DNA from: Gammaproteobacteria bacterium
GTDB taxonomy: Bacteria; Pseudomonadota; Gammaproteobacteria; Eutrophobiales; Eutrophobiaceae
Reading direction: 5' to 3'
Assembly: GCA_028279365.1 (NCBI GenBank)
Contig: JANQNX010000010.1
Coordinates: 84,206 to 148,205 of the forward strand
DNA: 64,000 nucleotides
Every line of letters starts with the position of its first letter. Within the stretch, counting starts at the first letter, position 1. A program made the position numbers and the translations under genes. The notes beneath the pieces were generated by a model. It was not told the origin of the DNA, ran no database searches, and saw only the letters and a list, made by a program, of their open reading frames with translations. Positions 1-9,660 of the stretch are shown here, piece by piece.

Positions 1-1310
1 CGCAGCGGTGCTGATAATGCCAGCTTGCGAGGATCCGTGATCAATACACCGATATCACTTGCACCATTTATTGTGGGTCTGATGACATATTCCGATCCCA
101 CAGGAGGGTTATTACTTATCGTCAGGGTAAAGCCATCAATCGTCGTCGTGGTAAACGGCACTGTACCCCCGGTAGTAAAACCAACGATATTATTATCTGA
201 CTCGCGTATCAGTGTGTAACTATTACTACCGTTGTAAGTTAATCGATAATCACTATCCGTCAGTAAATTGGGATCCACGATATCAGCAGTCACATTATTT
301 GGCGCGGTACCAAGTGCGATGACTGATGCTTCAATTTCAGAGAAGAAAGTCGTATCAACATCGCCATCGAGACTGAGACCCAGTCTGTGCTGTTCATTAA
401 AACTATGCGCAATACCTATTGCGAGCCGACCCAATGCATTTTTAGCCGGCTCAAGCATCTGCTGTTGAAAATCCAATTGACCTCCCAATGATCCACCAGC
501 AATGCTCTCGGTGATGACCGTAGTACTGGTTTGATCAGAGATTAAAATATCATAATTACCTTCATAGGTTTCTGACACAGCAAGGGTGCTGGATCGATTA
601 CCTACGACGACGGGCTGACCTTTACCAATAAAGACGTTTAATGCGCCATCACTTTGTTCAACCGTCGTGACAGTCACCAGTTGTGATAACTCAAGAATTA
701 ACTGATCGCGTTGATCGAGCAGATCATTCGGTAAGCTACCACCGCCTGCGCCGGTTGCCGCTACAATATCTTCATTGACCTCGGCAATGGAACGACTGAT
801 GGTATTTAATTCACTCACATCATCATTAAGCTGGATGGTGACTTCATTACCCAGATCACTTAGACGCGAATCAATAAACTGAAAGCGTGAAGTGAGTGAG
901 TTCGCCTCACTAATTAGTACCTGTCTGGCAGTCGCTGAGGAAGGCAGATCATTGACATCCTGCAACGCGGCAAAAAAGTTTTGCAGGCTCGGTGATAATC
1001 CTGTTTCTGCATTAGCCAGCATGTTATCCACCCGCTGCGATAGCGCTAAAAACGAACTGGCATCAGCCGCACTTGCAGTGCTGCTGCGCAACTGGGAAAT
1101 TAAAAACTGATCGGCGATTCGAGTGACACTATTAGCTCTGACACCGGTGCCGACATAACCGGCGCCACGCAATTGGGCCTCTCTTGCTGATAGATCCACG
1201 CGTTGGCGACTAAAACCTTCAGTATTTACATTAGAGATATTATGGCTGACGGTCGACAGGCTACGCTGTGAGGCGAGTAACCCGGATATGGCTGAATTAA
1301 GTATTGTCAC
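1..1310 (-). CDS. flgK: Flagellar hook-associated protein 1, 3' end cut by window edge
   Basis: FlgK (HAP1) forms the junction between hook and filament outside the cell. The frame runs off the left edge, so 436 codons of the N-terminal part are visible. It starts with GTG at 1310, giving MTILNSAISGLLASQ. The canonical rod/hook N-terminal signature follows (SHNISNVNTEGFSRQ), then a helical region and the beta-rich middle typical of FlgK. A GGGGAG stretch lies about 11 bases upstream, and no ATG in the same frame is better placed. It sits 18 bases after flgJ in the same direction and is probably the distal part of the flgB-K operon. Identity rests on the N-terminal motif plus its position after flgJ. 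Confidence 0.93.
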   Translation of the reverse strand, partial: MTILNSAISGLLASQRSLSTVSHNISNVNTEGFSRQRVDLSAREAQLRGAGYVGTGVRANSVTRIADQFLISQLRSSTASAADASSFLALSQRVDNMLANAETGLSPSLQNFFAALQDVNDLPSSATARQVLISEANSLTSRFQFIDSRLSDLGNEVTIQLNDDVSELNTISRSIAEVNEDIVAATGAGGGSLPNDLLDQRDQLILELSQLVTVTTVEQSDGALNVFIGKGQPVVVGNRSSTLAVSETYEGNYDILISDQTSTTVITESIAGGSLGGQLDFQQQMLEPAKNALGRLAIGIAHSFNEQHRLGLSLDGDVDTTFFSEIEASVIALGTAPNNVTADIVDPNLLTDSDYRLTYNGSNSYTLIRESDNNIVGFTTGGTVPFTTTTIDGFTLTISNNPPVGSEYVIRPTINGASDIGVLITDPRKLALSAPL

Positions 1311-1328
1311 CTGTCCTGTCTCCCCAAA

Positions 1329-2195
1329 CTAGATCAACTCACGTTTGATAATGTTCATGACCTTATCTGCATAATGAGGATCGGTGGCATAACCGGCATC
1401 CTGTAAGGCATGAATATAGCTGTGGTTATCATCTGCCTGCTTTAATGCTGATCGATAACGATCGTTGGATTTAATAAACTGTACATAATCGTTAAAGCTT
1501 TCCTGAAATGATTCATAAGCACGAAATGCGGACACTTCTCTTTTTGCTTTACCACCTCGATACTCCAGCGAACTCACGCTTACGCTATCGCCGGACCAGC
1601 GTGAATCCGCTTTAATACCAAATAAATTATGACTACTATGGCCATACCGGTTTTTCATAATCTTTTGTCCCCAACCGGTTTCCAATGCTGACTGCGCTAA
1701 TAGCACACTGGTTGGTACACCTAATTCTTCTGCCGCTTTTTCAGCATAGGGCCGCATCGCATCGATAAAGGCTTCAGGACTATCAAAACTTGCCTGTGTG
1801 CGTATTCTATTTACATTTGCTTTAGCGCTAATATCGGGAAAATATTGTCGGTCAGGTAAGGGATTAAACGTGATCTCAGCGGCGCCTTTAGGTACCGCTT
1901 GCTGCAGCTGTTTGATGATACTGTCAGCAATGCCAACCGTACGTTTCTCAGCCAGATTTAACGCAAGCTGATGATCCATCATGTCCTGATAAAAACGTGA
2001 CTTGTCAGAATCAAATGCACCTTCAGCCAAACTTGAATCACGCATTTGCTTTAACATGAGTTTTAAAAAGAATGCTTCAAGCTGATTAGCAACCGTTTCT
2101 ATCGCTTCGGGTGTTTGGTTTTTGGCTGCAAGTTTTAGCTTGGATAAACCGCTAAACTCGGTATAAATACTGGCACTGGACAGATCCATTTCCAT
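1329..2195 (-). CDS. flgJ: Flagellar rod-binding muramidase/glucosaminidase FlgJ
   Basis: FlgJ caps the growing rod in the periplasm and cuts peptidoglycan so that the rod can pass. The 288-aa product has both expected halves: a rod-binding domain at about residues 30-95 (VANQLEAFFLKLMLKQMR) and a glucosaminidase-type domain at about 140-285. The catalytic Glu is likely E172 in QSALETGWG, with the late YATDPHYADKV motif also present. The dual-domain form is typical of beta/gammaproteobacteria. The ATG at 2195 follows a GCGAG sequence, and the gene lies 12 bases after the flgI stop. An alternative ATG two codons in is possible. Confidence 0.95.
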   Translation of the reverse strand: MEMDLSSASIYTEFSGLSKLKLAAKNQTPEAIETVANQLEAFFLKLMLKQMRDSSLAEGAFDSDKSRFYQDMMDHQLALNLAEKRTVGIADSIIKQLQQAVPKGAAEITFNPLPDRQYFPDISAKANVNRIRTQASFDSPEAFIDAMRPYAEKAAEELGVPTSVLLAQSALETGWGQKIMKNRYGHSSHNLFGIKADSRWSGDSVSVSSLEYRGGKAKREVSAFRAYESFQESFNDYVQFIKSNDRYRSALKQADDNHSYIHALQDAGYATDPHYADKVMNIIKRELI

Positions 2196-2207
2196 CGTAA
2201 TACTCGC

Positions 2208-3311
2208 TTAGATGACGATTAACTCGGCGCGAAGCGCGCCGGCTTCTTTAAGTGCTTCTAAAATCGCAACCAGGTCGCCCGGCGCAGCGCCTACCTGATT
2301 GACCGCACGTACAACATCATCCAGTGACACACCGGGGTTAAACAAAAACATACGATTGTCTTCCTGTGTCACTTCAATATCCGACGTCGGGATAACCGCC
2401 GTTGTTCCATCAGAAAATGCACCGGGCTGACTGATGATAGGATTCTCGGTAATGGTCACCACCAGACTACCGTGTGACACTGCTGCTTCGTTAACCGTGA
2501 CATGTTGATTAATCACCACGGTACCGGTACGAGAGTTAACGATGACTTTTGCCGCGGAGTCACCGGGTTCAAACGTAATGTTTTCCAATAATGATGCAAA
2601 CGCGACACGTTGCGAATAATCCATCGGTGCGGTGACGGCCACTGACGTACCGTCAATGGGTTTGGCAGTGCCAATTCCTACCCATTCATTAATGGCATCA
2701 GCCATCCGATTAGCTGTCGTAAAGTCAGGACGGTGCAGGTTCAACACTAATGAACCCGACTGACCAAAAGAGCTTGGCACCGAACGTTCAACAATCGCAC
2801 CATTAGGAATACGTCCGGCACTCGGTATATTAACTGAAATACTCGAACCATCATTCGCCTCAATACCAAAACCACCGACAACAAGATTACCCTGTGCGAT
2901 TGCGTAGACATTTCCATCAATACCTTTTAACGGTGCCATCAACAGGCTTCCACCGCGTAAACTTTTCGCATTACCCAATGATGAAACAGTGACATCGATT
3001 TGCTGCCCTGGTTTCGCGAATGGTGGCAAGGTAGCATGAATAACCACAGCAGCGATGTTATTAATCTGTGGTGGGGCACCGTCAGGTAAAGTAATACCAA
3101 ACTGCCGTAGCATGCTATCCAAACTTTGTAAGGTAAATGGCGTTTGGATGGCCTGGTCGCCAGTGCCATCCAGCCCAACCACTAAACCATAACCTATTAG
3201 TTGGTTATCACGTACACCGGCAATGTTAGCGACGTCTTTAATGCGCTCTGCCTGCACCAGACTGGTCGAAAACAGACCAACTGCTAGTAAGAGTAAATGT
3301 AGAATACGCAT
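2208..3311 (-). CDS. flgI: Flagellar P-ring protein FlgI
   Basis: FlgI polymerises in the periplasm into the P-ring, the peptidoglycan-level bushing of the flagellar rod. The start is placed at the ATG at 3311, which gives a 367-aa protein with a clean signal peptide ([21 protein letters not shown]) and a CGGAG ribosome site 7 bases upstream. A longer open frame exists but would overlap flgH. The mature part begins [26 protein letters not shown], the family hallmark, and ends in the usual [14 protein letters not shown]. It lies between flgH and flgJ in the standard order. Confidence 0.97.
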   Translation of the reverse strand: MRILHLLLLAVGLFSTSLVQAERIKDVANIAGVRDNQLIGYGLVVGLDGTGDQAIQTPFTLQSLDSMLRQFGITLPDGAPPQINNIAAVVIHATLPPFAKPGQQIDVTVSSLGNAKSLRGGSLLMAPLKGIDGNVYAIAQGNLVVGGFGIEANDGSSISVNIPSAGRIPNGAIVERSVPSSFGQSGSLVLNLHRPDFTTANRMADAINEWVGIGTAKPIDGTSVAVTAPMDYSQRVAFASLLENITFEPGDSAAKVIVNSRTGTVVINQHVTVNEAAVSHGSLVVTITENPIISQPGAFSDGTTAVIPTSDIEVTQEDNRMFLFNPGVSLDDVVRAVNQVGAAPGDLVAILEALKEAGALRAELIVI

Positions 3312-3325
3312 GTTGATACTCCGGA

Positions 3326-4057
3326 TTAGTAAGGCATAAAGGGGCTGGAAAAGAATCGCGATAGCCAACCGGTTAAACTGGATTCAGCAACTGCACCCTC
3401 ACCCACATAGTTGATAGTGGGGTCGGCGACTTGCGTCGACAGCACTGAGTTGTCTGAAAGAATATCAACCGGACGAATGATGCCGGACAACTGAACATAT
3501 TCCGGTCCATTGTTAATGGTGACACGTTTTTCACCGCGCACGATTAAATTACCATTCGGTAATACTTCGATAACAGAGACTGAAATATTACCGGTGAGTG
3601 CATTTGTCTGCGTTGCGGTACCCGAACCATCAAATGCATTTTCTGATTCGAGGCTGGTTTCAAAGCTCAGGTTATCGTTAGCATTTAACGGAATAAAACC
3701 CGGTACACTGAACTCAGGTCTGGCACCAAAAATGGTCGGGTTAGTAATACTGGTCGAGGCCTCCTTATCTAAAATCGTCGTTGCTGATTTACTGGCATCG
3801 GTCGCTTCCGCCAACCTGACAGTCAGGATATCCCCGACACGACGCGCTTTGATATCTTCAAACAAACGCACATCAAAACCGGGTTTATAAATAGAACCGT
3901 TTGATTCCGGTTGCACTGGCGGCAAGGGTGGTCGCACAGCGGCAAAAGCAGGGTCACGTTTTGCCTGTGTCTGACAACCGCTACTTAGTGTCAGCACATT
4001 GACGATCAGTAAAATCAACAACTTATTCGATAACTCAACGCAGCGCATAGTATCCAT
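3326..4057 (-). CDS. flgH: Flagellar L-ring lipoprotein FlgH
   Basis: FlgH forms the L-ring in the outer membrane around the flagellar rod. The 243-aa frame has a hydrophobic N-terminus ending in a lipobox (LSSGC, Cys28), so it should be lipidated. It then carries the family features, including [18 protein letters not shown], a low-complexity middle and GIIRPVDI near the C-terminus. Two ATGs compete as start: 4057 (used here) and 4048. The second has a slightly better purine-rich sequence in front, and both keep the signal peptide. It lies 9 bases after flgG and 14 before flgI. Confidence 0.95.
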   Translation of the reverse strand: MDTMRCVELSNKLLILLIVNVLTLSSGCQTQAKRDPAFAAVRPPLPPVQPESNGSIYKPGFDVRLFEDIKARRVGDILTVRLAEATDASKSATTILDKEASTSITNPTIFGARPEFSVPGFIPLNANDNLSFETSLESENAFDGSGTATQTNALTGNISVSVIEVLPNGNLIVRGEKRVTINNGPEYVQLSGIIRPVDILSDNSVLSTQVADPTINYVGEGAVAESSLTGWLSRFFSSPFMPY

Positions 4058-4066
4058 CCAGATTAT

Positions 4067-4852
4067 TTAGAGATTGTTACTTGCGTATTGCAACATTTGA
4101 TCCGATGTTGCGATTGCCTTGGAATTCATTTCATAGGCACGCTGGGTTTCGATCATGTTTACCAGCTCTTCAACCACATTCACATTCGAACTTTCCAATG
4201 AACCCTGAATGGTACGCCCCAGTCCTACCAGTCCGGGCGTACCCGGAATTGCCGTACCGCTTGCTACGGTCTCGCGCAATAAATTATCACCGATCGGTTG
4301 TAAACCGGTGGGGTTAATAAAGTCAGATAATTGAATCGACCCGACCTGTGTCGGTGCGGTACTGCCAGCAACCAATGCACTAACAACGCCGTCCTCACCG
4401 ACCGTTAAGCTAATGGTATTTGGAGGGACCGTGATAGCAGGTTGTAAAGTAAATCCATTTGAGGTCACTATCTGCCCTTGCGAATTTAACTGGAAAGTTC
4501 CATCACGACTGAACGCAGACGTACCATCCGGCAACAGTATTTCAAAAAAACCATTGCCCGATATGGCGATATCTAACGGGTTTTCCGTTTGTATGATATT
4601 TCCCTGACTATAAAATTTTTGTGTCGATACACTTCGCACGCCGGTACCCAGTACCAGGCCAGAGGGTATTTCACTATTCTGGGATGATTGTGCACCGGGC
4701 TGTCTGATGGTTTGATAAAGTAAATCGTTAAACACCGGTCGTGATTGTTTAAAACCGGTTGTATTTACATTCGCGAGGTTATTGGATATGACTGCCATTC
4801 GTGTTTGCTGTGCATCCAATCCGGTTTTCGAAATCCACAATGCTTGTGTCAT
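4067..4852 (-). CDS. flgG: Flagellar distal rod protein FlgG
   Basis: FlgG builds the distal rod that passes through the P and L rings. The length (261 aa) is typical. The N-terminus [20 protein letters not shown] with [14 protein letters not shown], the central NGFFEI motif and the C-terminal [20 protein letters not shown] with the ASNNL end are all diagnostic. It is collinear with flgF upstream and flgH downstream. The ATG at 4852 is preceded by a GGAG-type sequence in the 33-base gap after flgF. Confidence 0.97.
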   Translation of the reverse strand: MTQALWISKTGLDAQQTRMAVISNNLANVNTTGFKQSRPVFNDLLYQTIRQPGAQSSQNSEIPSGLVLGTGVRSVSTQKFYSQGNIIQTENPLDIAISGNGFFEILLPDGTSAFSRDGTFQLNSQGQIVTSNGFTLQPAITVPPNTISLTVGEDGVVSALVAGSTAPTQVGSIQLSDFINPTGLQPIGDNLLRETVASGTAIPGTPGLVGLGRTIQGSLESSNVNVVEELVNMIETQRAYEMNSKAIATSDQMLQYASNNL

Positions 4853-4885
4853 GTTAACTCTCCAATATCCTTAAGTTATGTTCTA

Positions 4886-5626
4886 TTAGCTAAGAGACAA
4901 CATCCGAGTCGCCGTTTCATCATTTTGCTTTGCTGTTTCCATCGCCTTGATATCCATTTCAAACTTACGTGCGAGTTCAATCATATTCACCATCGAACTC
5001 ACCAGGTTGACATTACTGGTTTCCAATGACTCTGGTGCGACACGAATCGACGCATCAATCTGCGCCAATTCTCCACTACGCATACGAAACAATCCGTCTA
5101 CATCTTTAAACAATTCTTCATTAGTCGGGTTAACAAGCCGAATACGGTCAACCGTCGCAATGGTTCTTTCATCCTGCCCGGCAGGTCGAATACTGATGGT
5201 GCCATCAACACCAATCACCACTTCATCCGCCGGCGGTAAGGCAATCGGGCCACCATTACCTAACACTAATTGACCATTGCCATTTTCCAGAAAGCCCAGG
5301 TTATTCACTCGCATGTCACCTCTGCGGGTATAAGCTTCTGTGCCATCGTTAGCCTGGACAGCGATCCAGCCATCACCATTGATCGCAAAGTCGAGTGGAT
5401 TGCCAGTGTTATAGATGGTGCCCTGAGTAAAATCGATACCGGGTCGTTCCTGTAATGCATAAGCCCGGCTGGGAAGACCATCACCAAATACCGGCATGCT
5501 CCTGTACTGCTCAAAATCAGATCGAAACCCCGGCAGTTCAGCACTGGAAAGATTATGACTGATTGAGGCCTGACCTAACATCGCGTTACTGGCCGAGGTC
5601 ATTGATATATACAACATTCTATCCAT
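4886..5626 (-). CDS. flgF: Flagellar proximal rod protein FlgF
   Basis: FlgF is a proximal rod subunit assembled in the periplasm. The 246-aa protein has the FlgF-type N-terminus (MDRMLYISMTSASNAMLGQ, with ISHNLSSAELPGFRSD), the INGDGWIAV core motif and the C-terminal SNVNLVSSMVNMIELARKFEM. The normal order flgE-flgF-flgG is kept, with 22 bases between it and flgE. Nothing is unusual in length or motifs. Confidence 0.95.
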   Translation of the reverse strand: MDRMLYISMTSASNAMLGQASISHNLSSAELPGFRSDFEQYRSMPVFGDGLPSRAYALQERPGIDFTQGTIYNTGNPLDFAINGDGWIAVQANDGTEAYTRRGDMRVNNLGFLENGNGQLVLGNGGPIALPPADEVVIGVDGTISIRPAGQDERTIATVDRIRLVNPTNEELFKDVDGLFRMRSGELAQIDASIRVAPESLETSNVNLVSSMVNMIELARKFEMDIKAMETAKQNDETATRMLSLS

Positions 5627-5648
5627 GGTATTAGCTCGTTATGTTTAT

Positions 5649-7946
5649 CTATCTGAGGTTGATAATTGACTGGGTCACGGCATCCGAGGTGCTAATGACT
5701 TCTGCGTTTGCCTGAAAACTACGTTGAGCAATAATCATATTCACCAGCTCTTCGGATAAATCCACATTAGACTGCTCTAACGAACCCGACTGTATTAAAC
5801 CCAGACTAGCCGTACCCGGCGCACCGACGGTCACAGCACCTGATGAAAAAGTTTCACCCCATGACGTATCACTCACCGGCTGTAAACCTTGCGGGTTAGG
5901 AAAATCAGCTAATGCGATCTGTCCCTGGACGTTGGATTGACCATTAGTAAACCTGGCAAAAATGATCCCTTCCGAATCAATATCGAGGCCACTTAAACGA
6001 CCCGTGGTAAACCCGTCCTGACTCAATGAGTTGACAGAAAACGCACTACCAAACTGCGTGGTTGAAGAATAATCCTGCGTCATGTTAATCGCCGCACCAC
6101 CGCCTGCTGGAGTAAACGCAGGAATGGTTACGATGCCGCCTGCTGGTGTAATTAACGCGCCGGCTGTTGAAAAGGTTAAGGTGCTGGGACCATCTACCTG
6201 CACGCCGTTAACAAATGTGTAGGTATCCCAAATATTGGTTGCAACTGACGGTGTACCATTGGTTGACACTAATGCACCGGCAAATGAACCGGGTGTGCCA
6301 GTAAAGTTACTGTCAATTGTGATAGTCACATCCGTGCCATCTGCCTTGGATAAGACCAAATCGCCGCCGGCAATTGAACCACTATCGATAGCGTAGGCAC
6401 CACCACTGCCAGCGATAAAGGTACCTAATGCGGCATCCAGTTCAGCTGCAGTCACTGTTCCACCGATTGCTGCCGCTTCAGTAAAGAATGGGGTACCGTC
6501 AATGCTCATGGTAAAGGCGGTATCAGTTGGCGCCACTGCCGGTGCACCGTTATTGATGGTATTGGTACCGGTAGCAAAGTCAGCGCCAGCGAGCCCGCCC
6601 GGAGTTCCACTAAAAGTATTGTTAACAATCACATCAAACGAGGTGCCGTCTACTCGACTAAAACGTAAATTGCCTCCGGCGGCACTTCCACTAACAGAGA
6701 TACCCGCGGTATTCAGTGCTGTAGTTGCAGCAGCAATGCCAGCATCTATTTCAGCTGCAGTCACATCTTCCGGTGCAGTACCGGCGTTGGCATTAGCATT
6801 AGTACCGACGGCATAGTTAGCACCAGCAAAACCACCGGCAGGATTATCAAACGTGTTTGCTACGACAACATTAAATGCGGCACCATCGGCACGACTAAAG
6901 ACGACATCATCACCGGCAAAGGTGCCAGTAAAGGTAATACCCGCCGCGTTTAATGCAGCTGTTGCAGCAGTCAGTGCCGCATCCAGTCTTGCATCATCAA
7001 TCGTTTCAGGCACACCGCCCGCTTGCGTCACATCAAGTATCTGAACACCACCCACTGTAAGATTAAAATTCTGACCATCAGTCTGTGATGTCGCATCGGT
7101 AAATGCGCCACTGGCTCCCGTCGTACTCGGTGTGTTCGGTGTAGAGGTAAAACTAAACGCAGTCACACCATCAACATTAATCGAATAGGTTTGCGCAAGT
7201 CCCGGAGCAGCAACCGACGTTGTGTGCACGCCGCTGACTGCAGAGTCATTTTGCATGGCAGCGCTGCCATTCGATTGAGCCGGAGTAAACGTTCCCGGTG
7301 AGACAGTCGTCGGTGTCACCGGGCTTGCCGTTTTCACATAGTACATTGATGCCAAATGCGAATTACCCAGGCTATCAAAGATAGTGGTTGAAGTAGAATG
7401 ATTGAATGAGTTGGGATTGGTTGCACTGAAAACACCAACAGGCGGTGCTGACTGTGCGGCATCGAGGTTCAAATCAACCGTCATTGCGGTCGTCGCCTGT
7501 GGAGGAATGTTCGAGGTATTGACTTCAATCGGCCCGGCAGCACCTGTAATATTGCCCGAGGCATCGGCACCAAAGGCAATCAGATTTTGTCCTTCTGCAT
7601 TGGCGAGAAAGCCGTTTCGATCCACGCCAAATGCACCACTGCGTGAATAAATCTGTGTACCGCCATCATCGAGTAAAAAGAAACCGTTACCGTTAATCGC
7701 CATATCCAGATTGTTATCGGTAAAGGAAATATTACCTTGGGTAAACTGTTGTCTGATGGCAGACAATCTGACACCACTACCCGGTGTGCTACCACTACCA
7801 CCGACATTAGTCACGGCAAACACATCAACAAATTCTGCCCGGGATTTTTTGAAGCCACTGGTATTGGAGTTGGCAATATTATTACCAATTACATCTAACT
7901 CACCAGAAGCCGCTTTTAATCCACTAATTGCTACTCTAAATGCCAT
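5649..7946 (-). CDS. flgE: Flagellar hook protein FlgE with a long repeat insertion
   Basis: FlgE polymerises into the extracellular hook, the universal joint of the flagellum. The ends are canonical: MAFRVAISGLKAASGELDVIGNNIANSNTSGF and a C-terminus with SNVDLSEELVNMIIAQRSFQ and SIINLR. At 765 aa the protein is far longer than the usual 400-450 aa. The extra length lies in the surface-exposed middle (about residues 200-580), which is rich in Ala, Gly, Thr and Asn. It contains three degenerate units of about 65-85 residues with the pattern DAAL...AGI...AGGDLVFSRADGT..V.V.NTFSGTPGGFAGA. A GGAG ribosome site precedes the ATG. The function is certain; the role of the insertion is unknown. Confidence 0.96.
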   Translation of the reverse strand: MAFRVAISGLKAASGELDVIGNNIANSNTSGFKKSRAEFVDVFAVTNVGGSGSTPGSGVRLSAIRQQFTQGNISFTDNNLDMAINGNGFFLLDDGGTQIYSRSGAFGVDRNGFLANAEGQNLIAFGADASGNITGAAGPIEVNTSNIPPQATTAMTVDLNLDAAQSAPPVGVFSATNPNSFNHSTSTTIFDSLGNSHLASMYYVKTASPVTPTTVSPGTFTPAQSNGSAAMQNDSAVSGVHTTSVAAPGLAQTYSINVDGVTAFSFTSTPNTPSTTGASGAFTDATSQTDGQNFNLTVGGVQILDVTQAGGVPETIDDARLDAALTAATAALNAAGITFTGTFAGDDVVFSRADGAAFNVVVANTFDNPAGGFAGANYAVGTNANANAGTAPEDVTAAEIDAGIAAATTALNTAGISVSGSAAGGNLRFSRVDGTSFDVIVNNTFSGTPGGLAGADFATGTNTINNGAPAVAPTDTAFTMSIDGTPFFTEAAAIGGTVTAAELDAALGTFIAGSGGAYAIDSGSIAGGDLVLSKADGTDVTITIDSNFTGTPGSFAGALVSTNGTPSVATNIWDTYTFVNGVQVDGPSTLTFSTAGALITPAGGIVTIPAFTPAGGGAAINMTQDYSSTTQFGSAFSVNSLSQDGFTTGRLSGLDIDSEGIIFARFTNGQSNVQGQIALADFPNPQGLQPVSDTSWGETFSSGAVTVGAPGTASLGLIQSGSLEQSNVDLSEELVNMIIAQRSFQANAEVISTSDAVTQSIINLR
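6267..7004 (-). repeat. Three degenerate repeats inside flgE
   Basis: Three imperfect protein repeats sit at about residues 315-382, 394-462 and 497-560 of FlgE. Each has an (A/D)xLDAAL helix-like part, a beta part with AGG(D/N)LxFSxxDGT and an NTFSGTPGGFAGA-type end. Repeats 1 and 2 are closest to each other; repeat 3 is shorter in its helix part. They are encoded in tandem and probably arose by duplication of a hook surface domain. Confidence 0.8.
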
Positions 7947-7981
7947 TTTATTTTTCTCCTGATAAAGATATTAAATTCGCG

Positions 7982-8659
7982 TTACATAATTTCTCTGACT
8001 TCGCTGATACTGACACTATTCATACCATTAAGGTTAAGTACCGGCTCGCCGCCGGTTCTACTAAGTGTGACGCTATCAACTCTTGCATTTAAATACACCG
8101 GTTGTGCAACCGCTTCACCATTCACTAGTGCCGCTGCTTCAATCACGTAATTACCTCCGGGTACGGGATTACCATTGTTATCTCGACCATCCCAGATAAA
8201 CCGAGTCAAACCGGATTGCTGTTGGCCTAAATCGAGCTGTCTTACTGCTTGTCCCGATGCATCAGTTACAGTGAAAACAAGGTTAGGCGTAGAGCTATTC
8301 AAATCGATGGCGCCACTGACCTCGGCGCCAGTTGAAATTGCGGTTTGATTAACTGGAACCAATACCGTGTTACCGACCATGGTTGAGGCTTGCAGGGCCT
8401 GACTGGATTGCAACGAACCTGATAAAGTTGCAAACGATTCATTCAATTCAGTAATACCGTTGACGGTACCGAACTGTGCAATCTGCGCAAGAAAATCGCC
8501 GCTCTCCATCGGGTTTAGCGGATCCTGATTTTGTAGCTGGGTTAGCATTAGTTCCAAAAACTGATCTTGTCCCAAATCATCGCTGGGTGGTTCATTACTT
8601 GCCGGCGTAATTGCAAGGTTCTGCAACTCCGGAGGTAATATTGGATTTGAGCCTGTCAT
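7982..8659 (-). CDS. flgD: Flagellar hook capping protein FlgD
   Basis: FlgD is the scaffold cap that lets FlgE assemble at the hook tip. The 225-aa product has the conserved N-terminal block GQDQFLELMLTQLQNQDPLNPMES followed by FLAQIAQFGTVNGI, then an Ig/FlgD-type beta domain (FIWDGRDNNGNPVPGGNY) and a Tudor-like end. It is positioned between flgC and flgE with normal spacing. The ATG start at 8659 has a GAGGAAA ribosome site. Confidence 0.96.
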   Translation of the reverse strand: MTGSNPILPPELQNLAITPASNEPPSDDLGQDQFLELMLTQLQNQDPLNPMESGDFLAQIAQFGTVNGITELNESFATLSGSLQSSQALQASTMVGNTVLVPVNQTAISTGAEVSGAIDLNSSTPNLVFTVTDASGQAVRQLDLGQQQSGLTRFIWDGRDNNGNPVPGGNYVIEAAALVNGEAVAQPVYLNARVDSVTLSRTGGEPVLNLNGMNSVSISEVREIM

Positions 8660-8686
8660 CTTTGTTTCCTCTTATTCGTGATATAA

Positions 8687-9100
8687 CTACTGTCCCATAC
8701 TCAGGGTACGAAGTAGCATTTGTTTGGATGCATTCACAATTTCAACATTGTTTTGAAATGAGCGTGATGCCGAGATCATATTGGTCATCTCTTCGATTGG
8801 ATTGACATTCGGGTAATAAATAAACCCATCCTCATCAGCCATCGGATGTGCGGGTTGATATTCCGTTCTTAATTGCGCCTGGCTTTCAACGATGCCGGCG
8901 ACGCGCACGCCCTTACTGATTGAACGATCCATACTGTCATTAAATACTGTTTGAAATATTGGATGTCTGGCGCGGTAAGTCTCACCGGTGCTACTGCTGA
9001 TACTTTGCGCGTTTGCCATGTTACTGGCCGTGACATTCATTCGCACAGATTGTGCGCTCATTGCCGAACCGGCAATTTCAAAAACGTTAAATAATGACAT
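8687..9100 (-). CDS. flgC: Flagellar proximal rod protein FlgC
   Basis: FlgC is a proximal rod subunit. The 137-aa length is standard. Diagnostic stretches are FEIAGSAMSAQSVRMNVTASNMANA near the N-terminus, YYPNVNPIEEMTNMISASRSFQNNVE, and the C-terminal LLRTLSMGQ. Its ATG overlaps the flgB stop by one base (TAATG), which indicates translational coupling. Confidence 0.97.
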   Translation of the reverse strand: MSLFNVFEIAGSAMSAQSVRMNVTASNMANAQSISSSTGETYRARHPIFQTVFNDSMDRSISKGVRVAGIVESQAQLRTEYQPAHPMADEDGFIYYPNVNPIEEMTNMISASRSFQNNVEIVNASKQMLLRTLSMGQ

Positions 9101-9498
9101 TAGAGTTCACCTCTGATCGCAGTTTTTAATGTATTGATACTACCGTTGAGGAATCTTAGGCTCGCCTGGTACATCATCGAATTTTCCATGAACGCCGCAC
9201 GCTCAGTTTGTAAATCGACAGTGTTGCCATCAAGACTGGGCTGCATAGGTGAACGGTATTGAATCGCAACATCGCCTTGTTGCAGATCGTTTTGCGATTT
9301 ACCACCACTATCAAGATGTCTGATATTGGTTAGTCTAATGTCGCTGTTATTATTTGTTGTTCTCAATACTTGATTGAAATCGATATCGCGTGCCTTAAAT
9401 CCCGGCGTATCGACATTGGCAATGTTGGCCGCGATTAATTCAGCACGACTCGCTCTTAATCTTAATGCTGTCTCGTGAATCCCAAATAAATTATCCAT
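9100..9498 (-). CDS. flgB: Flagellar proximal rod protein FlgB
   Basis: FlgB is the first rod subunit and the first gene of the rod/hook operon. The start is set at the ATG at 9498 (MDNLFGIHETALRLRASRAELIAANIANVDTPGFKARD), giving 132 aa, the usual FlgB length. A longer frame to 9549 would run into the sigma-54 promoter just upstream. The C-terminus MMYQASLRFLNGSINTLKTAIRGE is typical. With a predicted transcript start near 9527, the 5' leader would be about 29 bases. Confidence 0.96.
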   Translation of the reverse strand: MDNLFGIHETALRLRASRAELIAANIANVDTPGFKARDIDFNQVLRTTNNNSDIRLTNIRHLDSGGKSQNDLQQGDVAIQYRSPMQPSLDGNTVDLQTERAAFMENSMMYQASLRFLNGSINTLKTAIRGEL

Positions 9499-9537
9499 CG
9501 TATTTACACACTCAATTAAAATCTTCACACGAGTCAT

Positions 9538-9553
9538 AGCATCTGCCATGCCA
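9538..9553 (-). promoter_or_regulatory. Sigma-54 (-24/-12) promoter of the flgB operon
   Basis: On the minus strand the sequence is TGGCATGGCAGATGCT. It fits the RpoN consensus TGGCACG-N4-TTGCW, with GG and GC exactly 10 bases apart. The predicted transcription start is near 9527, about 29 bases before the flgB ATG. RpoN control of rod/hook operons is established for polar flagella in Pseudomonas and Vibrio, where FleQ/FlrA-type activators act. The activator gene is not in this window. Confidence 0.85.
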
Positions 9554-9660
9554 ACAGAACAATTACGTTAAATAATAAGGACTTATGTGGTTTTAACGAA
9601 TGAATAAGACGTAATAAAGGCAGGCTTTTGCCTATCAGCGGCAAACAGCATGCATTGATA

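Noticed and set aside
6502..7650. Open frames on the plus strand opposite flgE
   Set aside because: They are shadows of the Ala/Gly/Thr-rich hook gene, have no ribosome sites and no family features.
9627..9645. Hairpin TTTGCC/GGCAAA as a cheR terminator
   Set aside because: The stem is only six bases and lacks a good U-run on either strand, so it is not called as a terminator.
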